From contig DATBRV010000007.1 of assembly GCA_036560145.1 (NCBI GenBank), positions 1-6,181 of the forward strand: a stretch of DNA of 6,181 nt, read 5' to 3'. This DNA is from DATBRV01 sp036560145 (GTDB taxonomy: Bacteria; Myxococcota_A; UBA9160; SMWR01). A program made the position numbers and the translations under genes. The stretch's first letter is position 1. Each line of letters begins with the position of its first letter. Of this stretch, positions 4,968 to 6,181 are shown piece after piece. The notes below the pieces were generated by a model that did no database searches, had not been told where the DNA came from, and saw only the letters and a list, made by a program, of their open reading frames with translations.

Positions 4968-5837
4968 CTACAGCGCGGCGTGGATCGCCCGCGCGATCTG
5001 GGGGCTGGCGAGGTAGCGGACGATCGAATGCTTGTCGTCGTCGGGGTTGACGATCTTGGTTTCATCGACGACGCCGCCAAAGCCGATGCTCGCCTTGGTA
5101 ATCGCTCGGCCCAACGTCACGAAATCGTCCTGGTGGCGGCCATTGAGCCACTTGGCAATCGGCGGCTTCGGCAGCGAGCCTCTCGGGGGCAGGATGGGCG
5201 CGAAGATCATCACGCTCAGCGGCGAGCCCAGCGTCACGAAGAGCGGAACGTTGCGGGACTGCTGCGCCTGCGCAGCCAGGACCCGGTACGCGACGACCGT
5301 TCCCAACGAATGCGCAACCACGATGGTGGGATCGGGCTGCCCGTCCAGGATCTGGGATCGGACCTTCAGATCGATCTTGGCGGCCAACGCGATGTCGTTG
5401 ATGTAGACGACCGCCTGTCTGAGGAACAGCCTGGCGATGAATTTGCCCTTGCTGGGAAGAATGCCCTCGAGGAGACCGGCGAAATCGATGATCCAACCTT
5501 CGTGTGGGAAGCCTTGCTCCACCGCTTTCCGGGAAATACCGGCTTCGTCGGCCGCGGCGTTCAGGTCCTGCTGTGTGACACCGCCTGCTCGCGCATACTC
5601 CTTCAGGAGCTCGACCGCGTGACCGGTCGAAACGGGGGACGGTCCCATCTCGACGGCGTTGCCCTGGCTGCCCGCGGCCAGGATGTCCCCGTAATAGGCC
5701 ACGCTGATCGTTGGCTTGGGCTTCTGCGCCATGCCGAGCGCGTTCCAGGAATCGGACAGAGCCGTCCACCAGGTCTGTTCGATGCTCTGCGGGGTGTTGT
5801 TTTCGTTGTTGATGCCGTGTACGAACGCGATGCGCAT
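4968..5837 (-). CDS. Serine alpha/beta hydrolase (lipase/esterase-like)
   Basis: A 289-aa protein from the ATG at 5837-5835; GGAGAG (5845-5850) lies 7 nt upstream. A GTG at 5843 is in frame but only 1 nt from that site. MRIAFVHGINNE (1-12) gives the first strand and oxyanion HG loop. VVAHSLGTVVAYRVL (173-187) is the nucleophile elbow, with Ser177 in AHSLG. VTLGSPLS (201-208) follows. Asp237 or Asp238 (HQDDFV) is the likely acid and His270 (DDDKHSIVRYL) the catalytic base, so the triad looks complete. There is no signal peptide, so it is probably cytoplasmic. An insertion between the first strands and the elbow (about 60-165) makes a helical lid-like region with no recognised domain. Substrate unknown; an ester or lipid is likely. 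It follows another gene by 2 nt, converges on the DUF418 gene with a 33-bp gap, and has visibly lower GC than the left part of the window. Confidence 0.82.
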   Translation of the reverse strand: MRIAFVHGINNENNTPQSIEQTWWTALSDSWNALGMAQKPKPTISVAYYGDILAAGSQGNAVEMGPSPVSTGHAVELLKEYARAGGVTQQDLNAAADEAGISRKAVEQGFPHEGWIIDFAGLLEGILPSKGKFIARLFLRQAVVYINDIALAAKIDLKVRSQILDGQPDPTIVVAHSLGTVVAYRVLAAQAQQSRNVPLFVTLGSPLSVMIFAPILPPRGSLPKPPIAKWLNGRHQDDFVTLGRAITKASIGFGGVVDETKIVNPDDDKHSIVRYLASPQIARAIHAAL

Positions 5838-5839
5838 GG

Positions 5840-6181
5840 TCACGCTCTCCGGAATGCGTCGATGAGGGCGTCACCCACCCGTGCGCCAGTGAACGTCGAG
5901 ATCGGCGACTCCGTCAACTGATCGGTGAGCTCCCAGCATTGCCGGTGGACGCGATGAGCGCTCGCGCGAACATGCTGCCAACCGACGCGCAGCACCGGTG
6001 TGAGGCCGGCGACCCGGATCGACACAGACGGTGTCGATGACCAGACGTACCAGGGATCGCCGGCGCGGCGCCGAGAGGGAGGGACCTCTGCGACCTTCGG
6101 GATCTTGACGAAGAAGCCGCCGCGGGAATGCCTTCGCAGCGGGACGTTCGCCAGCATGGCGATGTCGAACGGCACATCCTG
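5840..6181 (-). CDS. 3' end of an unrecognised gene co-transcribed with the hydrolase, partial
   Basis: The frame is open to the window edge (113 residues, beginning QDVPFDIAML) and ends with TGA at 5842-5840, 2 nt before the hydrolase ATG. I do not recognise a family. Seen features: a basic patch PLRRHSRGGFFVKIPK; a Trp-containing probable beta region (GDPWYVWSS, SVSIRVAGL, VLRVGWQHV); and a C-terminal helix-like tail ending GDALIDAFRRA. A GTG at 6175 and an ATG (Met11 of the visible frame) could be starts, but neither has a Shine-Dalgarno, so the gene probably begins beyond 6181. The spacing indicates an operon with the alpha/beta hydrolase and joint function, but the sequence gives no mechanism. 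Confidence 0.6.
   Translation of the reverse strand, partial: QDVPFDIAMLANVPLRRHSRGGFFVKIPKVAEVPPSRRRAGDPWYVWSSTPSVSIRVAGLTPVLRVGWQHVRASAHRVHRQCWELTDQLTESPISTFTGARVGDALIDAFRRA
5845..5850 (-). promoter_or_regulatory. Ribosome binding site deciding the hydrolase start
   Basis: The minus strand reads GGAGAG, 7 nt before the ATG at 5837 and only 1 nt before the alternative GTG at 5843. This favours the ATG. The site lies inside the last codons of the upstream gene. Confidence 0.7.

Noticed and set aside
5914..6177. Minus-strand open frame with an ATG at 6177 (87 aa)
   Set aside because: It overlaps out of frame the longer frame that ends 2 nt before the hydrolase start. Its product is Ser/Arg-rich without motifs, and it has no ribosome site in view.

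Overview
The window is GC-rich (very high in the left two thirds, visibly lower from about 4970 rightward) and carries no RNA genes, CRISPR or transposase. The overall look (tightly overlapping operons, GGAGG-type ribosome sites, an Ala/Pro/Gly-linker lipoprotein, a DUF418 membrane protein) suggests a high-GC Gram-negative bacterium of the deltaproteobacterial/Myxococcota/Binatota kind, but nothing here is a firm taxonomic marker and an actinobacterium is not strictly excluded.

Left region, 1-3220. Only the last 17 codons of a plus-strand crotonase-type gene are present; its stop directly abuts the stop of a four-gene minus-strand operon. In transcription order (3220 to 56) the operon encodes a DUF35/OB-fold protein with a decayed zinc ribbon, a DUF35/OB-fold protein with an intact CxxC/CxxC zinc ribbon, and two thiolase-fold proteins (351 and 386 aa), neither with the thiolase nucleophilic Cys in its usual place. 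All junctions are 1- or 4-nt overlaps, and each Shine-Dalgarno I checked lies inside the preceding gene. Order and sizes recall the mycobacterial DUF35-ltp4-ltp3 set (Rv3521-Rv3523) of the cholesterol-catabolism regulon. The likely job is acyl-CoA chain shortening, perhaps a retro-aldol step like Ltp2-DUF35, rather than ordinary beta-ketothiolysis.

Control region, 3221-3356. A 14-bp inverted repeat, TAGAACACGTTCTA, fits the actinobacterial KstR operator consensus TnnAACnnGTTnnA and lies between a good -35 (TTGTCA) and -10 (TAGGAT) of the minus-strand operon. Consensus match and placement together make it the most interesting signal in the window: a KstR-like TetR-family repressor site on a DUF35/thiolase operon.

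Middle, 3357-4934, plus strand. A small predicted lipoprotein is followed in the same reading frame, after a single TGA, by a DUF418 (YeiB-like) polytopic membrane protein. Its conserved N-terminus has no ATG/GTG/TTG start; a CTG at 3852 is the only near-cognate candidate.

Right, 4968-6181, minus strand. A serine alpha/beta hydrolase with a visible Ser/Asp/His triad follows, 2 nt downstream, the 3' end of an unrecognised gene that runs off the window. This pair has lower GC and may be a separately acquired module.
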